From contig NC_015514.1 of the NCBI RefSeq assembly GCF_000212695.1, positions 3,534,001 through 3,598,000 on the forward strand: a stretch of 64,000 nt of DNA, read 5' to 3'. Below the pieces are notes generated by a model. That model was not told the DNA's origin. It saw only the letters and a program-made list of their open reading frames with translations, and searched no databases. Below, one piece after another: positions 51,710 through 60,096 of the stretch (positions within the stretch are counted from its first letter, which is position 1; every line of letters starts with the position of its first letter). Position numbers and translations under genes: made by a program. The DNA comes from Cellulomonas fimi ATCC 484. Lineage in GTDB: Bacteria; Actinomycetota; Actinomycetes; Actinomycetales; Cellulomonadaceae.

Positions 51710-52971
51710 GCGGGTCCGCACCCGGCCGCGTGCCCGGCCCCGGTGACTGGGACGACCGGTCCGTCGACCGCTCCACGCTGCGCCCGGACACGCTCGCCGT
51801 GCGCGGCGGGCTCGTGCGCTCCGAGTTCCAGGAGATGTCCGAGGCCCTGTTCCTCACGCAGGGGTACGTCTACGACTCCGCCGCGCAGGCGGAGTCGGCG
51901 TTCGCCGGCGACGTCGACCGGTTCCTCTACTCCCGCTACTCCAACCCGACCGTGTCGACGTTCGAGGAGCGCCTGCGCCTCCTCGACGGCGCCGAGGCCG
52001 CCTACGCGACCGCGACCGGCATGTCCGCGGTGTTCACCGCGCTCGCCGCGCTCGTGCGGCAGGGCTCGCGCGTCGTCGCCGCCCGGGCCCTGTTCGGGTC
52101 GAGCGTCGTGATCTTCGACGAGATCCTCGCGGCGTGGGGCGTGCGGACCGACTACGTCGACGGGCACGTGTCGTCCCAGTGGGAGGAGGCGCTGTCCACC
52201 CCCGCCGACGTCGTGTTCTTCGAGACGCCGTCCAACCCCATGCAGGACCTCGTCGACATCGCGACCGTGTCGCGCCTCGCGCACGCCGCGGGGGCGACCG
52301 TCGTCGTCGACAACGTCTTCGCGACGCCCGTGCTGTCCCGCCCGCTCGACCTCGGCGCCGACGTCGTCGTCTACTCCGCGACCAAGCACATCGACGGCCA
52401 GGGCCGCGTGCTCGGCGGCGCGATCCTCGGCTCCGCCGCGTACGTGCGCGGCCCCGTGCAGACGCTCATCCGCAACACCGGCCCGTCGCTCTCCCCGTTC
52501 AACGCGTGGGTGCTGCTCAAGGGGCTGGAGACGATGTCGCTGCGCGTGCGCCACCAGGCCGCCTCCGCGCTCGACCTGGCCGGCTGGCTCGAGCAGCACC
52601 CGGCCGTCGCGTCCGTCCGCTACCCGTTCCTGCCGTCGCACCCGCAGCACGAGCTCGCGCGCGCCCAGCAGACGGGCGGCGGGACCGTCGTCACGCTGAA
52701 CCTGCGGGTCCCCGAGGGCGCGACCCCCGACGTCGCGAAGAAGTCGACGTTCGCGTTCCTCGACGCGCTGCGGGTCGTCGACATCTCGAACAACCTCGGC
52801 GACGCGAAGTCCATCGTCACGCACCCGGCGACGACGACCCACCGCAAGCTCGGCCCCGAGGGCCGCGCCGCCGTCGGGATCGCCGAGTCGACCGTCCGCC
52901 TGTCCGTCGGCCTGGAGGACGTCGAGGACCTGCGTGAGGACCTCGCGCAGGCGCTCGACCACGCGCTGTGA
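51706..52971 (+). CDS. metZ: O-succinylhomoserine sulfhydrylase
   Basis: 421-aa PLP enzyme of the Cys/Met-metabolism family, making homocysteine from O-succinylhomoserine and sulfide. DRFLYSRYSNPTVSTFEERL, VVYSATKHIDGQGRVLGG (PLP Lys in the TKHIDG motif) and ETPSNPMQDLVDI are typical, and the GQGRVLGG region is the MetZ form rather than MetB or MetC. The GTG at 51706 overlaps the rhodanese stop. The SAM riboswitch above it supports the methionine assignment. Confidence 0.92.
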   Translation: MSGSAPGRVPGPGDWDDRSVDRSTLRPDTLAVRGGLVRSEFQEMSEALFLTQGYVYDSAAQAESAFAGDVDRFLYSRYSNPTVSTFEERLRLLDGAEAAYATATGMSAVFTALAALVRQGSRVVAARALFGSSVVIFDEILAAWGVRTDYVDGHVSSQWEEALSTPADVVFFETPSNPMQDLVDIATVSRLAHAAGATVVVDNVFATPVLSRPLDLGADVVVYSATKHIDGQGRVLGGAILGSAAYVRGPVQTLIRNTGPSLSPFNAWVLLKGLETMSLRVRHQAASALDLAGWLEQHPAVASVRYPFLPSHPQHELARAQQTGGGTVVTLNLRVPEGATPDVAKKSTFAFLDALRVVDISNNLGDAKSIVTHPATTTHRKLGPEGRAAVGIAESTVRLSVGLEDVEDLREDLAQALDHAL

Positions 52972-53130
52972 CGCCGGTCGAGCGACCGCCCGTCAGTCGC
53001 TGATCGCCACGACGCCCGGGAAGCCGGCGCACCGCGCCCACGCGTCGCGTGAGACGAGCACGCGCCCCGGGCCCGCGCGGCAATCACGCGGACCGCAGGG
53101 CCGTGCTCGCGCGGGACGACCGGCCGACGC

Positions 53131-53934
53131 TCACGCCCGGGGCGCGGCGTCGACCAGCACGGCGATGCCGTCCAGGAGGCGGGCCAGGCCGAACTCGAAC
53201 GCCCGGTACGGGTCGTAGGCGGCCTGGTTCGCCTCGCCCGCGACCGGCCCGACGCGCGCGACCGTCGGGTAGGCGGCCGGGTCGAAGACCTGGTCGACGT
53301 ACGGGGCGGTCGCCGCCCACCACTGCTCCTCGCTGATGCCGGTGAGGCGCTCGGCCTGCGCGCGGTCGAGGACACCGCGCGCGGCGCCGGCGACGAACCC
53401 GTCGACGAGCGTGACGACCGCGTCCATCGTGACCTCGTCGAGCCCGGTCCCGTCGACGGCGCGGAGCTCGACCTCGTACTTGGCCATGACGTTGGGGCCG
53501 AGCGGCGGGCGGCCCATGGTCGCGACCTGCAGCAGCCACGGGTGCCGCTCGTGCACCGCCCAGTTGGCGCGGGCGACGGCCCCGAGCCGGTCGCGCCAGC
53601 CGTCCGGCCCGGCGGGCGGGGCGGGCGCGGCGAGCCCACCGAGCGCGTCGACGACCTCGCCGAGCACGTCGTCGACCATGAGGTCGACGAGCTCGCCCTT
53701 GCCGGGGACCCACGTGTAGAGCGTCATCGCACCGACGCCGAGCTCGCTCGCGACGCGGCGCATCGACAGCGCGGCGAGGCCCTCGGCGTCGGCGAGCGCG
53801 ACGGCCGTGCGGACGACGCGGTCGACGGACAGCCCCGCGGCGGCACCCCGGCCGCGGGGCGCCGCGGGCTCCTCGGTGCGCCACAGGAGGGCCATGCTCC
53901 GCGCGGGGTCGCCGGTCCCGGTGTGCTCGCTCAT
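53131..53934 (-). CDS. TetR-family regulator of the ABC exporter
   Basis: 267 aa. The helix-turn-helix is in the first 90 residues (AALSMRRVASELGVGAMTLYTWVPGKGELVDLM, quoted for its MTLYTWV signature), then a TetR_C-type ligand domain (about 105-260) as in TetR/TcmR of drug resistance. ATG at 53934 with GGAGG eight bases upstream. Divergent from the ABC genes, with an almost perfect 21-bp palindrome between them; it very likely represses itself and the exporter until a drug or signal binds. Confidence 0.88.
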   Translation of the reverse strand: MSEHTGTGDPARSMALLWRTEEPAAPRGRGAAAGLSVDRVVRTAVALADAEGLAALSMRRVASELGVGAMTLYTWVPGKGELVDLMVDDVLGEVVDALGGLAAPAPPAGPDGWRDRLGAVARANWAVHERHPWLLQVATMGRPPLGPNVMAKYEVELRAVDGTGLDEVTMDAVVTLVDGFVAGAARGVLDRAQAERLTGISEEQWWAATAPYVDQVFDPAAYPTVARVGPVAGEANQAAYDPYRAFEFGLARLLDGIAVLVDAAPRA

Positions 53935-53980
53935 GCGCTCATCCTCCCCGGCGGGAACGGATGGTGACGGCCGTGCGTTG

Positions 53981-54001
53981 TTGTCGTACGCTGTACGATA
54001 A
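53981..54001. promoter_or_regulatory. TetR operator overlapping the ABC promoter
   Basis: TTGTCGTACGCTGTACGATA plus A is a 21-bp palindrome with one mismatched pair, centred on GCT. TACGAT (53994-53999) inside it is a -10 box for the ABC operon, so the bound repressor would block RNA polymerase directly. Confidence 0.75.
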
Positions 54002-54026
54002 GCGTCCACCACCGAGGAGGCCACCC

Positions 54027-55031
54027 ATGCCCTCGTCCACCCGCTCCCCCGCCCGCCCGGACCTCGCGGTCCGCGCCCGCGGCCTCACACGTCGCTACGG
54101 CGACACCACCGTCCTCGACGGCCTCGACCTCGACGTCGAGCCCGGCACCGTGCACGCGCTGCTCGGCCCCAACGGCGCCGGCAAGACGACGACCGTCCGG
54201 ATCGTCGCCACGCTCCTCGCCCCGCACGGCGGCACCGCGCACGTCGCCGGGTTCGACGTCGTCCGCGAGGCCGGCGAGGTGCGGCGCCGCGTCGGGCTCG
54301 TCGGTCAGCACGCCGCCGTCGACGAGATCCTCGGCGGGCGCGAGAACCTCGTGATGTTCGGGCGCCTCTCCCACCTCGGGACCCGGGAGGCGCGGCGCCG
54401 TGCCGACGAGCTGGTCGAGCGGTTCGACCTGGTCGACGCCGCCGACCGGCCCGTCGCGACCTACTCGGGCGGCATGCGTCGCCGGCTCGACCTCGCCGCC
54501 GGGCTCGTGCTCGACCCCGAGGTCCTCCTGCTCGACGAGCCGACCACCGGGCTCGACCCGGGCGGCCGCCGCGAGGTGTGGCAGGCGGTCCGCGAGCTCG
54601 TCCGTGGCGGGACGGCGGTCCTGCTGACGACGCAGTACCTGGAGGAGGTCGACCAGCTCGCGTCGCAGGTCAGCGTGCTGGCCCGCGGGCGGCTCGTCGC
54701 CCGGGGGACGCCCGACGCGCTCAAGGCGTCGATCGGGCAGGACCGGCTCGACGTCGTCGTGCGGCACGAGGCCGACCTGGCGGCCGCCCGCACCGCGCTC
54801 GACGCCGTCGGCAGCGACGTCGAGACCGAGCTCGACACCCGCCGGGTCACCGCGACGGTCGCCGACCGCGTCGCCGCGCTGACCCACGTGGTGCGCACGC
54901 TCGACGACGCGGGCGTGGCGGTCGACGACGTCGCCCTGCGACGCCCCACGCTCGACGAGGCCTTCCTGCACCTCACGGCACCGACCGCCCCCCGTCCCGT
55001 CACCGAGCCCAGCGAGGAGGTCTCCCGATGA
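54027..55031 (+). CDS. ABC transporter ATPase (DrrA type)
   Basis: 334-aa ATPase. Walker A LLGPNGAGKTTTVRI, signature YSGGMRRRLDLAAGLV, Walker B VLLLDEPTTGLDP and the H-loop region in TTQYLEEVDQLA (Gln in place of His is usual in this type). A C-terminal extension (about 230-334) is typical of daunorubicin-resistance-like DrrA proteins. ATG at 54027 with GAGGAGG seven bases upstream; four-base overlap with the permease. Substrate unknown. Confidence 0.92.
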   Translation: MPSSTRSPARPDLAVRARGLTRRYGDTTVLDGLDLDVEPGTVHALLGPNGAGKTTTVRIVATLLAPHGGTAHVAGFDVVREAGEVRRRVGLVGQHAAVDEILGGRENLVMFGRLSHLGTREARRRADELVERFDLVDAADRPVATYSGGMRRRLDLAAGLVLDPEVLLLDEPTTGLDPGGRREVWQAVRELVRGGTAVLLTTQYLEEVDQLASQVSVLARGRLVARGTPDALKASIGQDRLDVVVRHEADLAAARTALDAVGSDVETELDTRRVTATVADRVAALTHVVRTLDDAGVAVDDVALRRPTLDEAFLHLTAPTAPRPVTEPSEEVSR

Positions 55032-55861
55032 CCGCGACCACCACCACCGTCGCCCGCCGCCCGACCCGCGTGCCCCCCGGCGGACCCGGCTGGGCGCTGC
55101 GCGACGCGTGGACCGTGACCCTGCGCGACCTCGGGCACTGGCGACGCCAGCCCTGGGACCTGCTCATCGGGCTCGCGTTCCCGCTGCTGCTGCTCCTCAT
55201 GTTCGGGTACCTGCTCGGCGGCGCGATCGACGTCCCCGGGGGCTACGTCGAGTTCCTGTTCCCCGGGATGCTCGCCGTCACCATGGCCTTCGGGCTCGAG
55301 ACGACCATGACGGCGGTCGCGCAGGACGTCCAGCGCGGCGTCACCGACCGGTTCCGCTCCCTGCCCATGTCCCGGGCCGCCGTGCTGCTCGGACGCGCGG
55401 TCGCGGACATGCTGTCGAGCGTCGTCGGGCTGCTCGCGCTGCTCGTCGGCGGGCTGCTCGTCGGGTGGCGCTGGCACCACGGGCTGGGGCCCGCGCTGGC
55501 CGCGCTCGGGCTGCTGCTCCTGCTCCGGTTCGCGTTCCTCTGGCTCGGCATCTGGCTCGGGCTGCTGTTCCGCGGGCAGGGGGGCGTGACCGCGGTCCAG
55601 ATCCTCGTGTGGCCGTTCGCGTTCCTGTCCAACGCGTTCGTGCCGATCTCGACCATGCCCGGCTGGCTCGAGGCGCTGTCCGCGTTCAACCCGATCACCG
55701 CGACCGTCGCCGCGACGCGCGAGCTGTTCGGCAACCCGACCGTCGCCGGGACCGGATGGGCCGCGGAGAACGCGCTGCTCCTGGCCGTGGTCTGGCCCGT
55801 CGTGCTCACCGCCGTGTTCGGGGCGCTCGCGGTGCGGCGGTACGCGCGGCTCGGACGCTGA
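55028..55861 (+). CDS. ABC-2 type permease (DrrB type)
   Basis: 277 aa with six hydrophobic segments (about 45-68, 77-97, 120-143, 153-174, 181-205 and 243-266). The N-terminus is cytoplasmic and rich in Arg. LPMSRAAVLLGR is the coupling-helix region, and WPFAFLSNAFVPISTMPGWLEALSAFNPIT is a conserved DrrB-like loop. Pairs with the preceding ATPase to form an exporter. The GC-rich, imperfect hairpin at about 55870-55911 probably terminates the operon. Confidence 0.9.
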   Translation: MTATTTTVARRPTRVPPGGPGWALRDAWTVTLRDLGHWRRQPWDLLIGLAFPLLLLLMFGYLLGGAIDVPGGYVEFLFPGMLAVTMAFGLETTMTAVAQDVQRGVTDRFRSLPMSRAAVLLGRAVADMLSSVVGLLALLVGGLLVGWRWHHGLGPALAALGLLLLLRFAFLWLGIWLGLLFRGQGGVTAVQILVWPFAFLSNAFVPISTMPGWLEALSAFNPITATVAATRELFGNPTVAGTGWAAENALLLAVVWPVVLTAVFGALAVRRYARLGR

Positions 55862-55990
55862 CCCGGTCCGCAGCGGCGCGAGGCGTCGGTCCTCGCGCTG
55901 CTGCGCCGACCGGGCGATCCCGGCGGGGCAGGTCGGGCACCCGTGGACGGCGGGCGCGGCCGGGAGGCGCGACGCCGTTATCCTCGCCGG

Positions 55991-56953
55991 ATGCGTCTCC
56001 TGCTCACCGGTTCCAACGGCTTCCTGGGGACGCGGATCGTCGCCGACGCCCACGCGCGTGGCTGGGAGGTCGTCGGCGTCGGCCGGGCCGCGTCCCCCGG
56101 CAGCCCCGTCGACACCTACGTCCGGCACGACCTGACCCGCCCGGTCCCCGCCGACGCGGTCCCGGGCACGGTCGACGCGGTCGTGCACTGCGCGGCCCTC
56201 GCGTCGCCGTGGGCGCCGCCGCAGGAGTTCGTCGCCGCGAACGTCGACGCGACCCGGCACGTCGCCCGGTGGGCGGCGGACCACGGGGCACCCCCGCTCG
56301 TGCTCGTCTCCAGCTCGTCCGTGCTCTACCGCGACGAGGACCAGCTCGGCCTCACCGAGGACAGCCCGGTCCCGCCCGACCACGAGCAGATCAACGTCTA
56401 CTCGCGCACCAAGCGCATCAGCGAGCGCGTCGTCGCCCAGTACCCCGGGGCGTGGTCGGTGCTGCGCCCGCGCGCGGTGTTCGGCGTCGGCGACACCGTG
56501 CTGCTGCCCCGCATCCTGCGGCTCGCCGAGCGGGGCGCCCTGCCCGTCCTGGAGCCGCGCGACGGCCCTCGGGTGCGGGTCGACCTCACGGACGTGCACA
56601 CCGCGGCGCACTACGTCACCGAGGCCGTCGAGCGCGGCGTGACCGGCACGTACCACCTCACGAACGCCGAGCCCGTCGACCTCTACCCGTTCCTGCTCGA
56701 CGTGCTCCAGCGCCTCGGCGCGCACCCCCGCACGGTCCACGTCCCGGCCGCGGCCGTGCGCGCGGCCGCCCGGGCCGGCGAGGTGGCGTCGGCGACGCTG
56801 CTCGGCTGGCGGGAGCCGCCGCTCACCCGGTTCGGGGTGTCCGTGCTTTCCCGCTCCAAGACGTTCGACGTGTCGCGGACGCTGCGCGACCTGGGTGCGC
56901 CCGCGGTCTCGCTCGACGAGAGCGTCGACCGGCTCGTGCGCGCGCATGGGTGA
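55991..56953 (+). CDS. NAD-dependent epimerase/dehydratase (OleD-like)
   Basis: 320-aa extended SDR. LLLTGSNGFLGTRIVADA is the nucleotide motif, VVHCAALASPWAPP follows, the catalytic Ser is in LVSSSSVLYRDED and Tyr/Lys in VYSRTKRISERVV; RPRAVFGVGD is the substrate-side Asn/Arg loop. It is close in build to 3-beta-hydroxysteroid-dehydrogenase-like OleD enzymes of long-chain lipid pathways. TATCCT lies six bases before the ATG at 55991, so it is probably leaderless. First gene of a run with two glycosyltransferases. Confidence 0.85.
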   Translation: MRLLLTGSNGFLGTRIVADAHARGWEVVGVGRAASPGSPVDTYVRHDLTRPVPADAVPGTVDAVVHCAALASPWAPPQEFVAANVDATRHVARWAADHGAPPLVLVSSSSVLYRDEDQLGLTEDSPVPPDHEQINVYSRTKRISERVVAQYPGAWSVLRPRAVFGVGDTVLLPRILRLAERGALPVLEPRDGPRVRVDLTDVHTAAHYVTEAVERGVTGTYHLTNAEPVDLYPFLLDVLQRLGAHPRTVHVPAAAVRAAARAGEVASATLLGWREPPLTRFGVSVLSRSKTFDVSRTLRDLGAPAVSLDESVDRLVRAHG

Positions 56954-58070
56954 GACGGCCGTCGCCGCCTCTGCGCTGCTCGTCCTGCTGGTCGCCGTCC
57001 GCACGACCCTCGCCCGGCGCGCGCTCGGGGCGCCCTCGGCAGCGGCCGGGCCGCAGGACCTGCGCGACGTCACCGTCCTCGTCGCGGTCCGCTCCGGCGA
57101 CCCCCTGCTCGCGGACGTCCTGGCCGCGTCCGTCGCGACGCTGGCACCGGCACGCGTCCTGCTGCTCGTCGACGAGGACGACCCCGCGGGTGCCGGCGCC
57201 GCCCGGGACGCGGCCGCGCCGCACGGCCACGTCGACGTCGTCACCTGCGCCCCGCCGCCCGCCGGCAGCAACCCCAAGGTGCACAAGCTCGCCGCCGCCG
57301 AGGTCACCACCGGCACGGTCGTCGTCCTCGACGACGACACGACGCTGCCGCCCGGCGGCCTGCTCCGGCTCGTGGCACCCCTGAGCGACGCCGACCTCGC
57401 GACCGGGGTACCCGTCTACCGGGAGCAGGGCGGGCTGTGGTCGCGGCTCGTCGCGGCGTTCGTCAACGGCTCCGCGCTCGTCACCTACCTGCCCCTCGCG
57501 CAGGTCGGCCCGCCCGTGAGCATCAACGGCATGGTGGTCGCCGTGCGTCGCGACGCGCTGCGGTCCGTCGGCGGGTTCGCCGCACTGACCGGGGCCACGT
57601 GCGACGACTACGCGCTCGCCCGGCTGTTCCGGGTGCACGGCCTGCGCCTGGTCCAGACCGCCCAGCCGGCCGTCGTCGCCACGACGATCCCGTCCGCCAC
57701 GGTCTACGCGCGGATCCTGCGGCGCTGGCTGCTGTTCGCGGGCGAGGTCGTGCGCCGCGACCTGTCGCCCCGCCTCGTGCTCCTCGTGCTGCTGCCGAGC
57801 GTCCTGCCGGCCGCGGTCGCCGTGCTGGCCGTCGCCGCGCGCGACGGCCGTGCCCTGCTGTGCGCGGGCACAGCCCTGCTCGCCTCGGCGGTCAGCACCT
57901 GGGTGCTGCGCCGGCGTGCGGGATGGCACGCGACCGGCGTCCTCGGGGTCCTGCTCGAGCCCGTCGCGGCCGTGCTCGCACCGCTGCAGGCCGCCGCCGC
58001 CCAGGTCGGGCCGCGGACCGTCACGTGGCGCGGGCGCCGCGTCGCCGTCGGCATCGGGGCCGTGCCGTGA
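56946..58070 (+). CDS. Family 2/21-type glycosyltransferase, membrane-bound
   Basis: 374 aa. One N-terminal transmembrane segment (about 3-20), a GT-A domain with VVLDDDTTLPPGG (the DxD metal site) and NGMVVAVRRDALRSVGGFAALTGATCDDYALARLFRVHG (an acceptor and catalytic Asp, quoted in part), the Q/R-rich end IPSATVYARILRRW, and two to three C-terminal helices. The closest known build is ceramide/hopanoid glucosyltransferase (GT21-like). ATG at 56946 overlaps the epimerase by eight bases; its stop overlaps the next start. Confidence 0.8.
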   Translation: MGETAVAASALLVLLVAVRTTLARRALGAPSAAAGPQDLRDVTVLVAVRSGDPLLADVLAASVATLAPARVLLLVDEDDPAGAGAARDAAAPHGHVDVVTCAPPPAGSNPKVHKLAAAEVTTGTVVVLDDDTTLPPGGLLRLVAPLSDADLATGVPVYREQGGLWSRLVAAFVNGSALVTYLPLAQVGPPVSINGMVVAVRRDALRSVGGFAALTGATCDDYALARLFRVHGLRLVQTAQPAVVATTIPSATVYARILRRWLLFAGEVVRRDLSPRLVLLVLLPSVLPAAVAVLAVAARDGRALLCAGTALLASAVSTWVLRRRAGWHATGVLGVLLEPVAAVLAPLQAAAAQVGPRTVTWRGRRVAVGIGAVP

Positions 58071-58855
58071 GGTGGCTCGTCGCGCACGCCGACGCGACCC
58101 CGCTCGCCGGGCCCGCGACCGCCCGCGCGGTGTGGCTGACCGGTCAGAGCTCGTGGCGGCACTCCCAGCTGTCGCCCGGCCAGCTCGCCGTGCTCGACAC
58201 GCTCGCCGCGCACGGCTGGGAGCCCCTGCGCGTCGGCTTCCCCTGGACGGAGCGGGCCGCCGCCGAGCCCTACCGCCGCGAGCCCCTGCTCGCCGCGTCC
58301 GCCCGCAACGCCCGGCAGTGGGCCGCGGCGCGCCCCGGCAGCCGGTTCGCGCGGCACGCCGCCGACCACCTCCAGGTGCTCCTCGACCGCACCGCGACCG
58401 ACCTGCTCCTGCTGTGCGGGAGCGCCGGGGCCCGCGTCCTCGCGTCCGCCGCACCGTCGCTGCGCACGCCCGCGGGGCTGCGCGTCCACGTCGTCGGGCT
58501 CGGACCGGTCGGTGCGCTGCCCGTCGCGGGCAGCGGCTGGTCGGTGCACGTCGTCCGCGGCCGGTCCGACCTCCTGAGCCGCTGGGGGCACCGCGGGGCG
58601 GCCGACGTCGTCGTGCCCGGCGGGCATCTCGTCGCCGCGACGTCGCCCGCAGCCGTAGCCGCCGTGCTGCACCTGGTGGGACCGCCGTCCGGGGCGGCTT
58701 CCCCGGCGCCGTCAGCGGCGCCGTCGGTGACGCCGTCGGAGGAGGCGTCCGGGGCATCGCCGGTCGAGCCGTCCGGAGACGCGTCCGCGCAGCCGTCCGG
58801 CGACGGCCGCTCGGCTGCTGCTGCCCGACCCGACGTCGACGGGGCGCCTCGATGA
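58067..58855 (+). CDS. Hypothetical protein, alpha/beta-hydrolase-like build
   Basis: 262 aa. The first 200 residues have alternating strands and helices, with LLLCGSAGARVLASAAP in the place of a nucleophile elbow, although the exact G-x-S-x-G is missing. GWEPLRVGFPWTERAAAEPYRREPLLAASARNARQW follows (partly quoted). The last 60 are a Ser/Ala/Pro-rich tail. GTG at 58067 overlaps the glycosyltransferase stop. It does not match a family I know; the context suggests a role in the same pathway. Confidence 0.6.
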   Translation: MRWLVAHADATPLAGPATARAVWLTGQSSWRHSQLSPGQLAVLDTLAAHGWEPLRVGFPWTERAAAEPYRREPLLAASARNARQWAAARPGSRFARHAADHLQVLLDRTATDLLLLCGSAGARVLASAAPSLRTPAGLRVHVVGLGPVGALPVAGSGWSVHVVRGRSDLLSRWGHRGAADVVVPGGHLVAATSPAAVAAVLHLVGPPSGAASPAPSAAPSVTPSEEASGASPVEPSGDASAQPSGDGRSAAAARPDVDGAPR

Positions 58856-60096
58856 GCGCCCGCCTGCTGCTCGTCGCGCCGCCGTTCGCCGGTCACCTCA
58901 ACCCGCTGCTCACGCTCGGGCGCGGGCTGCGCGACCGTGGGTTCGACGTCCGCTTCGCCACGGGCGGCACCAAGCTCGACCTGCTGCGCGCGCACGGCTT
59001 CGCCGCCGACGCGCTCATCGCCGACGACCCGGGCGTCTTCGACCGGATCTCCGACACGCCCCGTCCCGTGCGCTCCGACCCGGTGCGGCTCACGCGCCAG
59101 CTCGCCGCCAACCTCGCGCTCCTGCCGCGCGCCCGCGCCGAGCTCGACGACCTCGTCCGTCGTGACCGTCCCGACGCCGTCCTCGCCGACTTCACCGCGC
59201 CCGTCGCCGGCATGGTCGCGCAGGCGCACGGCCTGCCCTGGCTCACCACCATGCCGACGCCGTTCGCGCTCGAGACCCGGACGGGCACCCCGTCGTACTG
59301 CGGCGGCTGGGGGCCGGCCCGGCACGCCGGGCACCGGATGCGCGACGCCGCCGGCCGCGGCGCTACCCGGCTCGCGAAGCGCACGATGCAGGCGGTGCTC
59401 GCACCCGCGTTCCGCGCCGCCGGGACGGGCGTCTACCGGGCCGACGGGTCCGAGGCCGCGTACTCGCCGACGACGATCCTCGGCCTCGGGATGACCGAGC
59501 TCGAGCTCGAGCGCGACTGGCCCGCCGGGTTCCGGATGGTCGGACCCGTGACCGGCACGCCCGAGCCCTGGCCCGTGCCCCCGCGCCTGCCCGACGGCCC
59601 GCTCGTGCTCGTCACCATGGGCACGCACCTGCCCTGGGCCAAGGACCGGTTGGCCGAGCACGCCCGGGCCCTGGCGTCGCACGCACCGGGGCACACCGTC
59701 GTCGTCACGCTGGGCGACGCGGGCCGCGCCGCGCCCGAGCCGCTGCTCGTCGACGGCCCGGTCCACGTCTTCGGGCACCTGCCCTACGACGACGTGCTGC
59801 CGCGGTGCGCCGCCGTCGTGCACCACGGCGGCGCCGGCATCACCTACAGCGCGATCCGCGCGGGCGTGCCCGCCGTCGTGTGCCCGCAGGACTACGACCA
59901 GTTCGACTACGCGGCGCGCATCGTCGCCGCCGGTGCAGGCGTGCGGGTACGCCGGCTCACCGGCCGTCGGGCGGGCGAGGCCCTGAGCGACGTGCTCGCC
60001 GCGGACCGGACACGCCTCGACCGCCTGGCCGCCGCCGCGGCGGCCTACGACCCGGTCGCGTCGGTCGCCGACGAGGTCACCGCGTCGTTGGCGTGA
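58852..60096 (+). CDS. GT1-type glycosyltransferase (UGT/MGT fold)
   Basis: 414 aa. The N-terminal acceptor half opens with LLVAPPFAGHLNPLLTLGRGLRDRG, whose His is the catalytic base region; the C-terminal donor half has FGHLPYDDVLPRCAAVVHHGGAGITYSAIRAGVPAVVCPQDYDQFDYAARI, the plant-secondary-product-glycosyltransferase-like box that binds the nucleotide sugar. ATG at 58852 overlaps the previous stop. It probably adds a sugar to a lipid or natural product. Its last 20 bases overlap the convergent ligase gene. Confidence 0.85.
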   Translation: MSARLLLVAPPFAGHLNPLLTLGRGLRDRGFDVRFATGGTKLDLLRAHGFAADALIADDPGVFDRISDTPRPVRSDPVRLTRQLAANLALLPRARAELDDLVRRDRPDAVLADFTAPVAGMVAQAHGLPWLTTMPTPFALETRTGTPSYCGGWGPARHAGHRMRDAAGRGATRLAKRTMQAVLAPAFRAAGTGVYRADGSEAAYSPTTILGLGMTELELERDWPAGFRMVGPVTGTPEPWPVPPRLPDGPLVLVTMGTHLPWAKDRLAEHARALASHAPGHTVVVTLGDAGRAAPEPLLVDGPVHVFGHLPYDDVLPRCAAVVHHGGAGITYSAIRAGVPAVVCPQDYDQFDYAARIVAAGAGVRVRRLTGRRAGEALSDVLAADRTRLDRLAAAAAAYDPVASVADEVTASLA

